From NCBI RefSeq assembly GCF_000745005.1, contig NZ_JQNB01000001.1, positions 2,535,501 through 2,599,500 of the forward strand: 64,000 nucleotides of DNA, read 5' to 3'. Origin of the DNA: Luteibacter sp. 9135 (GTDB taxonomy: Bacteria > Pseudomonadota > Gammaproteobacteria > Xanthomonadales > Rhodanobacteraceae). Under the pieces are notes generated by a model. It did no database searches. It saw only the letters and a list, made by a program, of their open reading frames with translations, and was not told the DNA's origin. This document shows, piece by piece, positions 53,541-62,980 of this stretch; position 1 is the stretch's first letter; the number at the start of each line of letters is the position of its first letter. The translations under genes and the position numbers were made by a program.

Positions 53541-54488
53541 ATGGCGGCGCAACCGGTAAGGAACGTGGCGGCGATGCCACTGGTCTCCGTGCTGATCCCG
53601 GCGTTCAACCACGAACGCTTCGTCGAGCGCTTTCTCGACAGCGTGCTGGAGGACCCGTATCCGGCCAAGGAAATCGTCGTTATCGACGATGGCTCGACCG
53701 ACGGCACCGCCGATCGCATCGCCGCGTGGGTGGCCCTGCATGAAGGCGAGTTGCCGATCGAATTCGTGCGACGGGCGAACAAGGGCATCACCGCCACGCT
53801 CAATGAGCTGGTGGCGCGGGCGCGGGGCGAGATGCTGCGCCTGGGCTCCAGCGACGACTACCTGCTGCCGGGCGGCCTGGATGCCCAGGTGCGCTACCTG
53901 CTGGCGCATCCGCGCAAGGGCGCGGTGATCGGCGATTCCATCGTGGTGGACGAGGAGGGGCGCAAGCTACACGACAGCGGCATGTGCGACCTGCACCAGG
54001 CGGACAAGCGCCTGTACCGCACCGACGACGGTATTCGCCGTGCGGTGATCACCCGCTGGGCCGTGGGCGGCCCGGTGACGCTGATCCGCAAGAACGCCCT
54101 GGAAACGGTGTCGCGCTGGACCGAAGGCCTGCGGATCGACGACTGGGACCTGTTCCTGCGCCTGGCCGCGCACGACGCGCTGGGCTTCATCGACGTGGGC
54201 GTATGCGCCTACCGGCTGCACGAGACCAACCTGAGCAAGACCACGCACGTGGCCACGCGGATCATCAACCTGTCCGAGGCACGGCAGGTGGCGATCCGCC
54301 GCGCCGAACTGTTCGACGAACCGTATCGCAGCCTGCTTCGCGCGGAATCGCAGTACCTCGGCGCGAAGGTCGCCTTCCTGCACAAGCGCTACACGCGAGT
54401 GGCGTTGCACCTCGCGGTGTATGCCGGCCTGGTGGTCGCGTCCCGCCTGCGTTTCGCCGCGCCGCATCGTCCGGAGCAGGCCACGTGA
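53541..54488 (+). CDS. Family 2 glycosyltransferase
   Basis: A 315-residue GT-A enzyme: VSVLIPAFNHERFVERFLDS, EIVVIDDGSTDGTADRI, the SSDDYLLPGGL segment (metal-binding DxD-like SDD) and WTEGLRIDDWDLFLRLAAHD. A hydrophobic C terminus may touch the membrane. ATG 53541 with GGAGG nine bases before is preferred over GTG 53535. Confidence 0.92.
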   Translation: MAAQPVRNVAAMPLVSVLIPAFNHERFVERFLDSVLEDPYPAKEIVVIDDGSTDGTADRIAAWVALHEGELPIEFVRRANKGITATLNELVARARGEMLRLGSSDDYLLPGGLDAQVRYLLAHPRKGAVIGDSIVVDEEGRKLHDSGMCDLHQADKRLYRTDDGIRRAVITRWAVGGPVTLIRKNALETVSRWTEGLRIDDWDLFLRLAAHDALGFIDVGVCAYRLHETNLSKTTHVATRIINLSEARQVAIRRAELFDEPYRSLLRAESQYLGAKVAFLHKRYTRVALHLAVYAGLVVASRLRFAAPHRPEQAT

Positions 54489-55642
54489 TGCGGCTGCTGC
54501 GCTGGCCCTCGGCCTACCTGGGCCTGCCGATCCTGCTGGCCTGCGGCCTGACGCTGCTGACCTACGACCTGCCGGACGGCTACCTGGCCGGCATCCTGCT
54601 GCTGATGACGACGGCGGCAGCGATCCTCTTCGTCGATGCCTTCTCGACGACGCGGCTGCCGGCGATGGCGTCGTTCCGTCGGCATCGCTACGCGGGCACG
54701 CGCGACGCGTTCGTGGCGCTGGCTTTCGCCGCGGTGGTCGTGATCGCGTGCCTGGTCGACCTCACCGCGTTTTCCATCCCGCTGATCGACAACCCGGCCT
54801 CGTACGCCACGATGGAGAACGGCCGCGAGCACGTGCGGCACATCTCGGACATGTGCTGGACCCTGCCGTCGATCGGCCTGCTCTGCGTACGGCGCTGCTG
54901 GCTGCGCAACGCGCTGATCCTCGTCGGGGTGGTCTTTCCCATCCTGGTGATCGACCGCAACCGGCTGTTCGCCGGCCTGATCGCGATGGGCCTGGTGATC
55001 GTGTTCCGGCGTGACGAGGCCCGACCGCTGCCCTGGAAGATCATCGGCCTGCTGGCACTGGCCGGCGGCGTGGCGTTCTCCGTGCTGGGCACCTTGCGCT
55101 CGGGCTCGATCGAGCATGTCACGCTGCCGTTCGGCTCGCTGTACCTGGCCATGCCGCAGGCGATCAAGTGGCTGCTGCTGTACACCAGCGCGGGGCCCTA
55201 CAACTTCGGCGGCATCCTGGCCCGGCACTACGTCAACGCCGATTTCCTGGTCAACCAGCTGGTGCCGTTCAACGGCTCGGTGGCCACGGCGGGCACGGAC
55301 ATTCCGCTGGATGCCTCCAACATCAACATCGGCACGGAGTTCTTTCCCTTCGCCATGGCGATGGGGCCGCTCGGCGCCGTGGCGGCCATGGTCGGGCTCT
55401 ACGTGATGCTGCGCTGGAGCGCCTGGCTGCTGCGCGGGGCTTCGCTTTTTCCGCTGCTGATCTTCCTGCGCGTGGCGTACGTGGCCGTGATGAGCCCGTT
55501 CGCGCCGCAGGCCTACACCTTTACCCATGTCGGTTTCATCGTCCTGTGCCTGGCGATGCAGCTGTTCGCCGCCTGGCTGCCCGATCGCCGTGAGCGCGCT
55601 TTTCCCACACCCCTCGAAGTGAGTTCCCATGGAACCGGATGA
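54488..55642 (+). CDS. Probable Wzy-type polysaccharide polymerase
   Basis: A 384-residue protein with about ten hydrophobic helices and a larger periplasmic loop (about 215-285: SAGPYNFGGILARHYVNADF). Position between a flippase, a glycosyltransferase and a Wzz protein suggests the polymerase. Wzy sequences are poorly conserved, so the call rests on topology and neighbours. Start overlaps the previous stop (TGATG). Confidence 0.6.
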   Translation: MRLLRWPSAYLGLPILLACGLTLLTYDLPDGYLAGILLLMTTAAAILFVDAFSTTRLPAMASFRRHRYAGTRDAFVALAFAAVVVIACLVDLTAFSIPLIDNPASYATMENGREHVRHISDMCWTLPSIGLLCVRRCWLRNALILVGVVFPILVIDRNRLFAGLIAMGLVIVFRRDEARPLPWKIIGLLALAGGVAFSVLGTLRSGSIEHVTLPFGSLYLAMPQAIKWLLLYTSAGPYNFGGILARHYVNADFLVNQLVPFNGSVATAGTDIPLDASNINIGTEFFPFAMAMGPLGAVAAMVGLYVMLRWSAWLLRGASLFPLLIFLRVAYVAVMSPFAPQAYTFTHVGFIVLCLAMQLFAAWLPDRRERAFPTPLEVSSHGTG

Positions 55643-56492
55643 CATCTACCTGATCGACCTGTGGCGCTTGCTGTGCCGTCGCTGGCGCTGGGTGCTCGGC
55701 ACGCTGGTGCTCGTGCTGGGCCTGACCTTCGCGTACACCCGCGTGGCACGCAGCCAGTGGGAGGCGTCGGGCTGGATCCAGATCGGCCAGATCGCACCCA
55801 CGCCCTCCGGCCAGGATCCCAAGATCGAGACCCTGCTGCGGACCATCGAACGCCTGCAGACCCGTGCGTTCCAGGATGCGGTGACCACCGGTGCGGGCCT
55901 GGCCGTGACCTCGCCCGAGGCGTCACTGTATCGCGCCAGCCTCAAGTTCGATCCCGAGCCCTATGCCAACCTGATCCGCATAAAGGTGCGTGGCTATTCC
56001 GCGCGCCAGGCCGGCGACCTGGCCTATGCCACGGCGAATGCGCTGGCGGCGGTCCACCGACAGATCGGCGAACTGCCGCTGCGCATGGCGCACCAGCACC
56101 TGGACGATATCCGCAAGGATCTGCGCATCGCGCTGGACGACCGTGACCGCCTGACCCGCGAAGCGGCTGCGGGCGGCACGAGCGGCGGTATGGCGGCCAT
56201 CGCGCTGTCGAGGAAGGACGACGACATCCGCGGCTTGCAGCAGGCCGAGAGCGACATGGTGGCGCGGCTGATTCCCAACTACACCTTCGACACCTCCATG
56301 CCATGGCCGGTCTACGTGCCGGCGGACAAGGTCTCGCCGCATCCGCTGATGATCTGGGCGATCGGCCTGGTGATCGGCCTGCTGCTGGGCTGCGGGGTGG
56401 CCGTGGCCCGCGATGCCGCCGTTCGGGCACGCCGCGTTGAACCGAATGCGGCCGATACGGCACTCACGGGTCCGGGCAGGAGAGACAGATGA
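55629..56492 (+). CDS. Wzz-like chain-length regulator
   Basis: A 287-residue protein with two terminal membrane helices (about 19-36 and 236-256) around a periplasmic coiled-coil-rich part (LPLRMAHQHLDDIRKDLRIA, then RDRLTREAA), the plan of Wzz/PCP proteins. The N-terminal DIYLIDLWRLLCRRWRWVLG is typical. It is short and lacks a tyrosine-kinase domain. Overlaps the polymerase gene by 14 bases. Confidence 0.78.
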   Translation: MEPDDIYLIDLWRLLCRRWRWVLGTLVLVLGLTFAYTRVARSQWEASGWIQIGQIAPTPSGQDPKIETLLRTIERLQTRAFQDAVTTGAGLAVTSPEASLYRASLKFDPEPYANLIRIKVRGYSARQAGDLAYATANALAAVHRQIGELPLRMAHQHLDDIRKDLRIALDDRDRLTREAAAGGTSGGMAAIALSRKDDDIRGLQQAESDMVARLIPNYTFDTSMPWPVYVPADKVSPHPLMIWAIGLVIGLLLGCGVAVARDAAVRARRVEPNAADTALTGPGRRDR

Positions 56493-57310
56493 GCGGTCGG
56501 CACACACTGGATGACACACAACTGCTGGAAACGCAGCAGGCCTTCGACAGCGTGGCGGCGGATTACGACGGCCCGCGCGGCAACAACGAGCTGATCCAGC
56601 GCATGCGCGTCACGCTGTGGAACACGGTGCATGCGCAGGTGGCCGCGGGTGCGCGCCTGCTCGACCTGGGCTGCGGCACGGGCCTGGACGCCATCGAGTT
56701 CGCACGACGCGGTTTCCGCGTGGTGGCCACGGACTGGTCGCCGCAGATGATCGCCCGTACGCGCGAACGTGCCGAAGCCGCGGCGCTTACCTCAAGGGTG
56801 ACGGCCACGCACCTGGGCATCCAGCAACTGGACCGGCTGGAGGGCACCTTCGATGCCATCTACTCCAACTTCGGCCCGCTGAACTGCGCGCCCGACCTGC
56901 CCGCGGTGGCCGCCGAATGCGCACGGCTGCTGGCGCCGGGCGGTACGCTGGTGTTCTCGGTGATGGGCCGGATCTGCCCCTGGGAAGTGGCGCACTACGC
57001 ACGCCGGGGCCGGTTCCGCCGGGCCGCGGTCCGTGCGGCGCGTGGCGCCACCGCGGTGGGCATGAACAACCACACGATCTGGACGTACTACTACCTGCCG
57101 CGGGAGTTCTACCGCGCGTTCGCGCCGTCGTTCACCCTGGGCAGCTATCGCGCACTCAGCCTGTTCATGCCGCCGCCGTATCTCGTGGACCGCTACCGGC
57201 GTCGTCCCGCGCGCTACGAACGGCTGGGCCGCTGGGACGATCGCCTCGGCGAGGTGCCGCTGCTGCGCGACATGGGCGATCACTTCCTGATCGTCATGCA
57301 CCGGCGATAA
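56489..57310 (+). CDS. SAM-dependent methyltransferase (class I)
   Basis: A 273-residue methyltransferase: motif I LLDLGCGTGLDAIEFA (about 57-72), the acidic RVVATDWSPQMIARTRER, motif II-like FDAIYSNFGPLNC and LLAPGGTLVFSVMG. Acts probably on a sugar or lipid-linked glycan of this locus. Confidence 0.88.
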   Translation: MSGRHTLDDTQLLETQQAFDSVAADYDGPRGNNELIQRMRVTLWNTVHAQVAAGARLLDLGCGTGLDAIEFARRGFRVVATDWSPQMIARTRERAEAAALTSRVTATHLGIQQLDRLEGTFDAIYSNFGPLNCAPDLPAVAAECARLLAPGGTLVFSVMGRICPWEVAHYARRGRFRRAAVRAARGATAVGMNNHTIWTYYYLPREFYRAFAPSFTLGSYRALSLFMPPPYLVDRYRRRPARYERLGRWDDRLGEVPLLRDMGDHFLIVMHRR

Positions 57311-57314
57311 GGCC

Positions 57315-58523
57315 ATGACGGTGATGCGACGGCGCTCGGACGTGGACCTGTGCGGATCGGTGGCGGTGTCGCCGGAGGGTGTATCGCGCCTGCCGCTTGG
57401 CATGCGCGCCGGGCGCGTCGTTGTCGCCGCGGGCGCCACGTCGTACCGGGTGGACCTGCGCGACCACCTCGTCTTCCCGGGTCTGATCAACGCGCACGAT
57501 CACTTGCACATCAACGGTGTGCCGCCGCTGCGCCACGCCGCGCCGTTTCCGAGCAGCTACGCGTGGATCGAGGCGTTCCAGGCTCACTTCGCCGATCCCG
57601 CGGTGGCCGCCGCGCTCGCCGTACCCAAGGCGGTGCGCCTGCGTCACGGGGCGCTGAAGAACCTGCTGGCCGGCACCACCTTCGTCGCCCACCACGATCC
57701 GGCGGATGCCGTGTTCGACGCGCCGGATTTTCCCGTCGGCGTGCTGCGCGGGTTTGGCTGGAGTTATGCGCTGGCCGGCCCCGGCTACGGCCCGCCGGTG
57801 AGCGAGAGCTTTGCGGCCTGCGCCACGGATCGCCCCTGGGTGATCCACCTGGCCGAAGGCACGGACGACGTGGCCGGTGCGGAACTGGCACGACTGGACG
57901 CGCTGGGTTGCCTGGCGCCGCACACGGTGCTGATCCACGGCGTCGGCCTCGGCACGGACGACGTGGATCGCGTGATCGCCGCAGGCGCGGCCGTGGTCTG
58001 GTGCCCGTCGAGCAACCGGGCGTTGCTCGGGCGCACGCTCGATCCGCGCCGTCTGCACGAGGCCGGCCGCCTGGCGCTGGGTACCGATTCACGCGTCAGC
58101 GGCAGCCGCGACCTGCTGGAGGAACTGCGGGTGGCCGCGTCGCGCGATGGCCTGACCGCCTCCTCGTTGCTGTCCCTGGTGACCACCGATGCCGCACGTA
58201 TCCTGCGCACGCCGGGGCGTGGCGAACTGGTCGATGGCGCGCACGCCGACATGGTGATCGTGGAGGATCGTGGCGGCCCGGCCGCGCGCAGTCTGCTGAA
58301 CGCCTCGCGGGCGGAATTGCGCGCCGTGGTGCGTGGCGGCCTGCCGCGCATCGCCGATCCCGATTTCGCCGGCTGGTTCGCCGCCGCCGGCGTGGAGACG
58401 GTGGCGGTCACCCTGGACGGCCGGCCGAAGCTGCTCGACCGCACGCTGGCCGATCCCGCCGTGCTGGCCCTGGAGCCGGGCCTGGCGCGGGTCGAAGCGC
58501 GCTCGCGGCAACGCGCATGCTGA
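57315..58523 (+). CDS. Metal-dependent amidohydrolase
   Basis: A 402-residue amidohydrolase-superfamily protein: HxH in FPGLINAHDHLHINGVPPL, further metal histidines in WVIHLAEG and VLIHGVGLG, and the Asp of LALGTDSRVSGSRDLLEELR. The pattern is that of the ATZ/TRZ/SsnA subgroup. Its substrate in a polysaccharide locus is unclear; deacylation or deamination of an N-substituted sugar is possible. The C-terminal end overlaps the next gene by seven bases. Confidence 0.82.
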   Translation: MTVMRRRSDVDLCGSVAVSPEGVSRLPLGMRAGRVVVAAGATSYRVDLRDHLVFPGLINAHDHLHINGVPPLRHAAPFPSSYAWIEAFQAHFADPAVAAALAVPKAVRLRHGALKNLLAGTTFVAHHDPADAVFDAPDFPVGVLRGFGWSYALAGPGYGPPVSESFAACATDRPWVIHLAEGTDDVAGAELARLDALGCLAPHTVLIHGVGLGTDDVDRVIAAGAAVVWCPSSNRALLGRTLDPRRLHEAGRLALGTDSRVSGSRDLLEELRVAASRDGLTASSLLSLVTTDAARILRTPGRGELVDGAHADMVIVEDRGGPAARSLLNASRAELRAVVRGGLPRIADPDFAGWFAAAGVETVAVTLDGRPKLLDRTLADPAVLALEPGLARVEARSRQRAC

Positions 58524-59215
58524 GCGTCCCCGTGCTCGACCCCTCGGAAGCCTACGCCCTCTGGGCCGACAGCTATCCGCCCCATGCCCATAACCCCGTG
58601 ATGCTGGCGGAGGAGCGCGCGATGCTCGCGCTGCTGCCCGGGCGCCTGGACGGCATGCGGGTGCTCGATGCCGGCTGCGGCAGCGGCCGCTACGTGCTGC
58701 ACGCGCTGGCCCGCGGCGCCGCCCACGTCCGTGGCGTCGACCTGTCGCCGCCCATGCTGGAGCGTGCACGCGGTGCGCTGGCCGGGCATGCGGATGCCGG
58801 GCGGGTGGCGTTGCACGAAGGCAGCCTCACCGCGCTGCCGGCCCCCGCGGAGACGGCCGACCTGACGGTATGCGGGCTGGTGGTCGGTCATCTGCCCGAC
58901 CTGCACCCGGCGTTGGCCGAACTGCATCGCGTGACGCGTCCGGGAGGCCGCGTGGTGTGCAGCGATTTCCACCCGATCGGCGCGGCGCTCGGCTGGCAGC
59001 GCGACTTCCGCGCGGGCGGCGAGCGTTATGCCGTTCGCCACGCGCGTCACCTGTACAGCCACTGGCACGCGGCGTGCGCCACGCTGGGCCTGGCGATCGA
59101 GCGGGTCGTCGAGCCGATGCTCGATCCCGTCGATATCCCCCCCGGCGCACGATTCGATCCGGCGGCGCTGCACGTGCCCGTCGCCCTGGTGTTCCAGTTG
59201 AGGCGCCTTCCATGA
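58517..59215 (+). CDS. SAM-dependent methyltransferase (UbiE-like)
   Basis: A 232-residue class I methyltransferase: VLDAGCGSGRYVLHALA (about 49-65), RGVDLSPPMLERARGAL, LTVCGLVVGHLPDLHPALAE and VTRPGGRVVCSDFHP. Second methyltransferase of the locus. It probably works with the radical SAM enzyme that follows. Confidence 0.88.
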   Translation: MLSVPVLDPSEAYALWADSYPPHAHNPVMLAEERAMLALLPGRLDGMRVLDAGCGSGRYVLHALARGAAHVRGVDLSPPMLERARGALAGHADAGRVALHEGSLTALPAPAETADLTVCGLVVGHLPDLHPALAELHRVTRPGGRVVCSDFHPIGAALGWQRDFRAGGERYAVRHARHLYSHWHAACATLGLAIERVVEPMLDPVDIPPGARFDPAALHVPVALVFQLRRLP

Positions 59216-60741
59216 ATGCTTTCGAGACCACGCCCGCCGGCGCGCGGACGTTGCTGGTCAACCCGACCATCACCTCGCCCTCGAGCGCGCGGTTTCCGTT
59301 GTCGCTGCTGCACCTGGCCGCCGCGCTGGACCGACACGGCGACAGCCGGATCGTCGATGGCAACGTGGACCGCGACGTGGTCGGCGCCACGCTGGATGTG
59401 TTGGCGCACGAACGCTTCGACGCGGTGGGCATCAGCGTCATGGGCGGTCCGCAGATCGAGCCGTCCATCGCCGTGTCGAAGGCGATCCGCGAGCGTTTCC
59501 CGCAGTTGCCGATCGTGTGGGGTGGTTACTTCCCCACGCTGTATACCGATACCGCGCTGGCGGCACCCTACGTCGATTACGCGATCCGGGGGCAGGGCGA
59601 GGAAAGCCTGCCCGAACTGATGGCCGCACTGACCACGCCGGGGCGTGACATGGCGACCATCGGCGGCCTGTCGTGGAAGCGGGACGGCGTGGTGGTGCAC
59701 AACCCCAACCGGCGTTTTTCGCTCGGCGACAGCGGCATCGTGCTGCCCTACGACAAGCTGGGCGATCCGCGTCGCTACCTCGCGCGCACGTTCCTGGGCC
59801 GGCGCACCGTCGCGCACCAGGCGGCGATCGGCTGTCGCTTCCGCTGCACGTTCTGCGGCGTGGCCGCGATGTTCGGCGGCACCACGGCACTGCCGACCGC
59901 GGCACGGCTGGAACGCGACCTGGGTTACCTCAAGCACGAACTGGGGGCCGACTCGGTCCAGTTCTTCGATCACAACTTCTTCGATCGCGAGGAAGACATG
60001 ATCCCGCTGCTGGAAGTGATGGCGAAGCTGGAAATGCCCTGGTGGTGCTACGCCCGCTCCGACGCGCTCCTGAAACTGTCCGAGAGCACGTGGAAGCTGG
60101 TGCGCAAGAGCCGCCTGCAGATGGCGTATATCGGCGCGGAGTCGCCCAACGGCCAGATGCTGAAGGAAATCCGCAAGGGCACGCGCCCGGACCAGACGCT
60201 GGAAGTGGCGGAGCTGTGCCGCCGGCACGGCGTGATCCCGGAACTGTCGTTCATGGTCGCGCCCCCGGAGAACACCGAGGAAGAGACCCGGCAGACCTTC
60301 GAGTTCATCCGTGAGCTGAAGAAGATCAACCCGGCGTCCGAGATCATCGTCTACATCTACACGCCGCTGCCGGAGTCGAGCAAGCACGAGAAGGATCGCG
60401 GCAAGCGACCGGGCATGGCGCTGCGCGACCTCAATGGCGATCCCGTGGTCTTCCCGACCTCACCGGAGGAGTGGATGCGGAAGCGCTGGGTGGATTACGC
60501 CTGCCATGCCGACGCACCCTGGCTGACCGACGACCTGCGCCGGCACATCCAGGATTTCGTCACGGTGCTGCGTTGCCGCTTCCCCACCGTGCAGGACCTG
60601 CGTTCGCCGCCGTGGGCCAAGCGCGGGCTGAGCGCGCTGGCCGCACGTCGCTACCGGCAGGGTCGTTACGACCGGCCGTGGGAACTCAACCTTGCCAACC
60701 GCCTGGTGCGCCTGCGCCTGCCACAGGTTTCCGGCCTGTAG
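59212..60741 (+). CDS. B12-binding-domain radical SAM protein
   Basis: A 509-residue enzyme. Residues about 12-150 form a cobalamin-binding-like Rossmann domain (LLVNPTITSPSSARFPLSLL; GISVMGGPQIEPSI; IVWGGYFPTLYTDTAL). The radical SAM core has the C-x3-C-x2-C cluster motif in IGCRFRCTFCGVAAM, followed by QFFDHNFFDREEDM. The family includes methylases and ring-forming enzymes of natural product and lipid pathways. Target here unknown, perhaps C-methylation of a sugar or lipid. Confidence 0.87.
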   Translation: MNAFETTPAGARTLLVNPTITSPSSARFPLSLLHLAAALDRHGDSRIVDGNVDRDVVGATLDVLAHERFDAVGISVMGGPQIEPSIAVSKAIRERFPQLPIVWGGYFPTLYTDTALAAPYVDYAIRGQGEESLPELMAALTTPGRDMATIGGLSWKRDGVVVHNPNRRFSLGDSGIVLPYDKLGDPRRYLARTFLGRRTVAHQAAIGCRFRCTFCGVAAMFGGTTALPTAARLERDLGYLKHELGADSVQFFDHNFFDREEDMIPLLEVMAKLEMPWWCYARSDALLKLSESTWKLVRKSRLQMAYIGAESPNGQMLKEIRKGTRPDQTLEVAELCRRHGVIPELSFMVAPPENTEEETRQTFEFIRELKKINPASEIIVYIYTPLPESSKHEKDRGKRPGMALRDLNGDPVVFPTSPEEWMRKRWVDYACHADAPWLTDDLRRHIQDFVTVLRCRFPTVQDLRSPPWAKRGLSALAARRYRQGRYDRPWELNLANRLVRLRLPQVSGL

Positions 60742-60743
60742 GC

Positions 60744-61868
60744 GTGCACGTCGCGCAGATCAATGTGCAGCCGATGCCGGCGGCGTGCAGCCCCGAGGAG
60801 CTGTTCGCCCGCTGGCCGTCGATGGCGGACATCCCCGAGGCGACGGCCACCGCCGGCACACGGGTCTCGGTCATCCAGGCCGCGGCGTGCGACCTGCATC
60901 TCACCCGGCAGGGCATCGATTACCACTTCGTCGATCTGCGCGGCAGGACGTCGGCGGCGACGCGCGCGGTGCGCTTCGCCGATGTGCTGTACCGGCTGTC
61001 GCCCGACGTGCTCCACCTGCATGGCCTGGGCTTCGCGCACGATGCCTTCGAGCTGTACCGACGGCTGCCCGACCTGCCCATCCTCATCCAGGACCACGCC
61101 GACCCGCCGCCGGCCCGTTGGCTGCGCCTGCCATACCGCCGCTGGTATTCCGCGGCGTCGGGGGTGGCCTTCACCTCGGCGGCGCTGTCCATCCCTTTCA
61201 CCTCGGCTGGCCTGTTCGGGCCCGGTACGCGCGTGTTCGCCATCCCGGAATCCAGCAGCCGGTTCGTTCCGAGCGACATGGCGACGGCACGTGCGAAAAG
61301 CGGCCTGCATGGCAGCCCGTGCATCCTCTCGATCGGCCATCTCGCCGAAGGCAAGGATCCGCTCACCGTGCTGGAAGGTTTCGCACGGGCCGCACAGCAC
61401 CTGCCGGACGCGCACCTTTGGATCGCGTCCGGCAGCGCCCCGATGCTGGCGCAGGTGCAACGGTGCGTGGCCGAGGATGGGCGTCTCGCCCGACGCGTGC
61501 ACCTGCTCGGCCAGCTGGTCCACGCCGATGTGCAGACCGCGCTCCAGGCCGCCGATCTGTTCGTCTCGGGCAGCCGCGCCGAAAGCTGCGGTTTTGCGCT
61601 GCTGGAGGCGCTCGCGTGCGGTGTCACCCCCGTGGTGACGGATATTCCCGCGTTTCGCGCCCTGACGCTCGGGCGCATCGGCGAGCTCTGGCCGGTCGGC
61701 GATGCCGGTTTCCTGGCCGCGGCACTGGTGCGCGCGTCGGCCGGGCGACCCTCCGCGGCCAGTGTGCGCGCGCATTTCGACAAGGCGTTGTCGTTCGAGG
61801 CCGTGGGCCGGCAGTGGGCCGCGGCGTATGCGGCGCTCGTGGGCGCCCGATACGAGGGCAGGGCATGA
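60744..61868 (+). CDS. GT4-type glycosyltransferase
   Basis: A 374-residue GT-B protein. The acceptor lobe (SPDVLHLHGLGFAHDAFELY; LPILIQDHADPPPARW) is followed by the donor lobe CILSIGHLAEGKDPLTVLEG and the E-x7-E signature in SRAESCGFALLEALACGVTP. Starts at GTG 60744, two bases after the previous stop. Confidence 0.88.
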   Translation: MHVAQINVQPMPAACSPEELFARWPSMADIPEATATAGTRVSVIQAAACDLHLTRQGIDYHFVDLRGRTSAATRAVRFADVLYRLSPDVLHLHGLGFAHDAFELYRRLPDLPILIQDHADPPPARWLRLPYRRWYSAASGVAFTSAALSIPFTSAGLFGPGTRVFAIPESSSRFVPSDMATARAKSGLHGSPCILSIGHLAEGKDPLTVLEGFARAAQHLPDAHLWIASGSAPMLAQVQRCVAEDGRLARRVHLLGQLVHADVQTALQAADLFVSGSRAESCGFALLEALACGVTPVVTDIPAFRALTLGRIGELWPVGDAGFLAAALVRASAGRPSAASVRAHFDKALSFEAVGRQWAAAYAALVGARYEGRA

Positions 61869-62980
61869 AGCTGGCCATCGTGCTTCCCGGGGGCGTCGAT
61901 CGCTCCGGCGAGTGTCGGGTGATTCCCGTTTTCCTGGCGCTGATCGAGCGGCTGGCCCGGCGACACGAGGTGCACGTGTTCGTGCTGTACCAGGAGCCGC
62001 TGCCGGCCACGTGGCGACTGGTCGGCGCGCACATCCACAACATCGGCCGGCGGCGATCGCGCCTGCGCGCCGTTGCGGCGATCCGCGCGGAACACCGTAT
62101 CGCACCGTTCGACCTGGTCCAGTCGATCTTTTCCGGCGATTGCGGACTGATCGCCGTGGTCGCGGCGATGCTGATCGCTCGCCCAAGCGCGGTCCACGTG
62201 GCCGGCGGGGAACTGGTGGCGCTGCATGCCATCGGCTACGGCGGCCGCCGTGACTGGAAGGGTCGTCTGCGCGAAGCCTTCGTGCTGCGCTTCGCCGATG
62301 CGGTGACCGCGGCCAGTGCGCCGATCATCGATGCGTTGCGCGGTCTGGGGGTAGCAGCACGGCGCCTGCCGCTGGGCGTGGACCTGGATGCATGGCCGGT
62401 GCGGGCACCGCGCCGCCGCGCGCAGGGCACGGCGCGGCTGATCCACGTGGCCAGCCTCAACCGCGTCAAGGACCAGACCACGCTGCTGCATGCCCTGGCG
62501 CGGGTGGCCCCGCCGTTCGTACTGGATATCGTCGGTGTCGATACGCTGGACGGCGAGATCCATGCGCTGGCGCAACGGCTGGGACTGGATGACCGCGTGC
62601 ATTTCCTGGGTTTTCGCACACAGCGGCAGTTGCAGCCGCTGCTGGTGGCGGCCGACCTCTTGCTGGTGTCGTCGTTGCACGAGGCCGGCCCGCTGGTCGT
62701 GCTGGAAGCCGCCGTGGCTGGCGTGCCCGCCGTGGGTACCGCCGTGGGTCATCTCGTGGAGTGGGCACCGGCCGCGGCGCTGGCGGTGCCGGTGAACGAC
62801 GCCGGGGCGTTGGCCGGCTGCATCCAGCAGGTGCTCGACGACGAAGACCTGCGGCTGCGGCTTGCCAGGGAAGCGCAGCAGCGCGCTGTAGCCGAGGATG
62901 CCGATATGACGGCACTCGCGTTCGAGACGCTCTATCGTGAGGTGCGCGCCCGCCGTGGCGCGGTCAGCCCGGGCGTCTGA
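61865..62980 (+). CDS. GT4-type glycosyltransferase
   Basis: A 371-residue GT-B protein: FPG-type start KLAIVLPGGVDRSGECRVIP, LIHVASLNRVKDQTTLLHAL and the donor-site signature SLHEAGPLVVLEAAVAGVPA. ATG overlaps the previous stop (ATGA). Its last 17 bases overlap the opposing nucleotidyltransferase-like gene. Confidence 0.9.
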   Translation: MKLAIVLPGGVDRSGECRVIPVFLALIERLARRHEVHVFVLYQEPLPATWRLVGAHIHNIGRRRSRLRAVAAIRAEHRIAPFDLVQSIFSGDCGLIAVVAAMLIARPSAVHVAGGELVALHAIGYGGRRDWKGRLREAFVLRFADAVTAASAPIIDALRGLGVAARRLPLGVDLDAWPVRAPRRRAQGTARLIHVASLNRVKDQTTLLHALARVAPPFVLDIVGVDTLDGEIHALAQRLGLDDRVHFLGFRTQRQLQPLLVAADLLLVSSLHEAGPLVVLEAAVAGVPAVGTAVGHLVEWAPAAALAVPVNDAGALAGCIQQVLDDEDLRLRLAREAQQRAVAEDADMTALAFETLYREVRARRGAVSPGV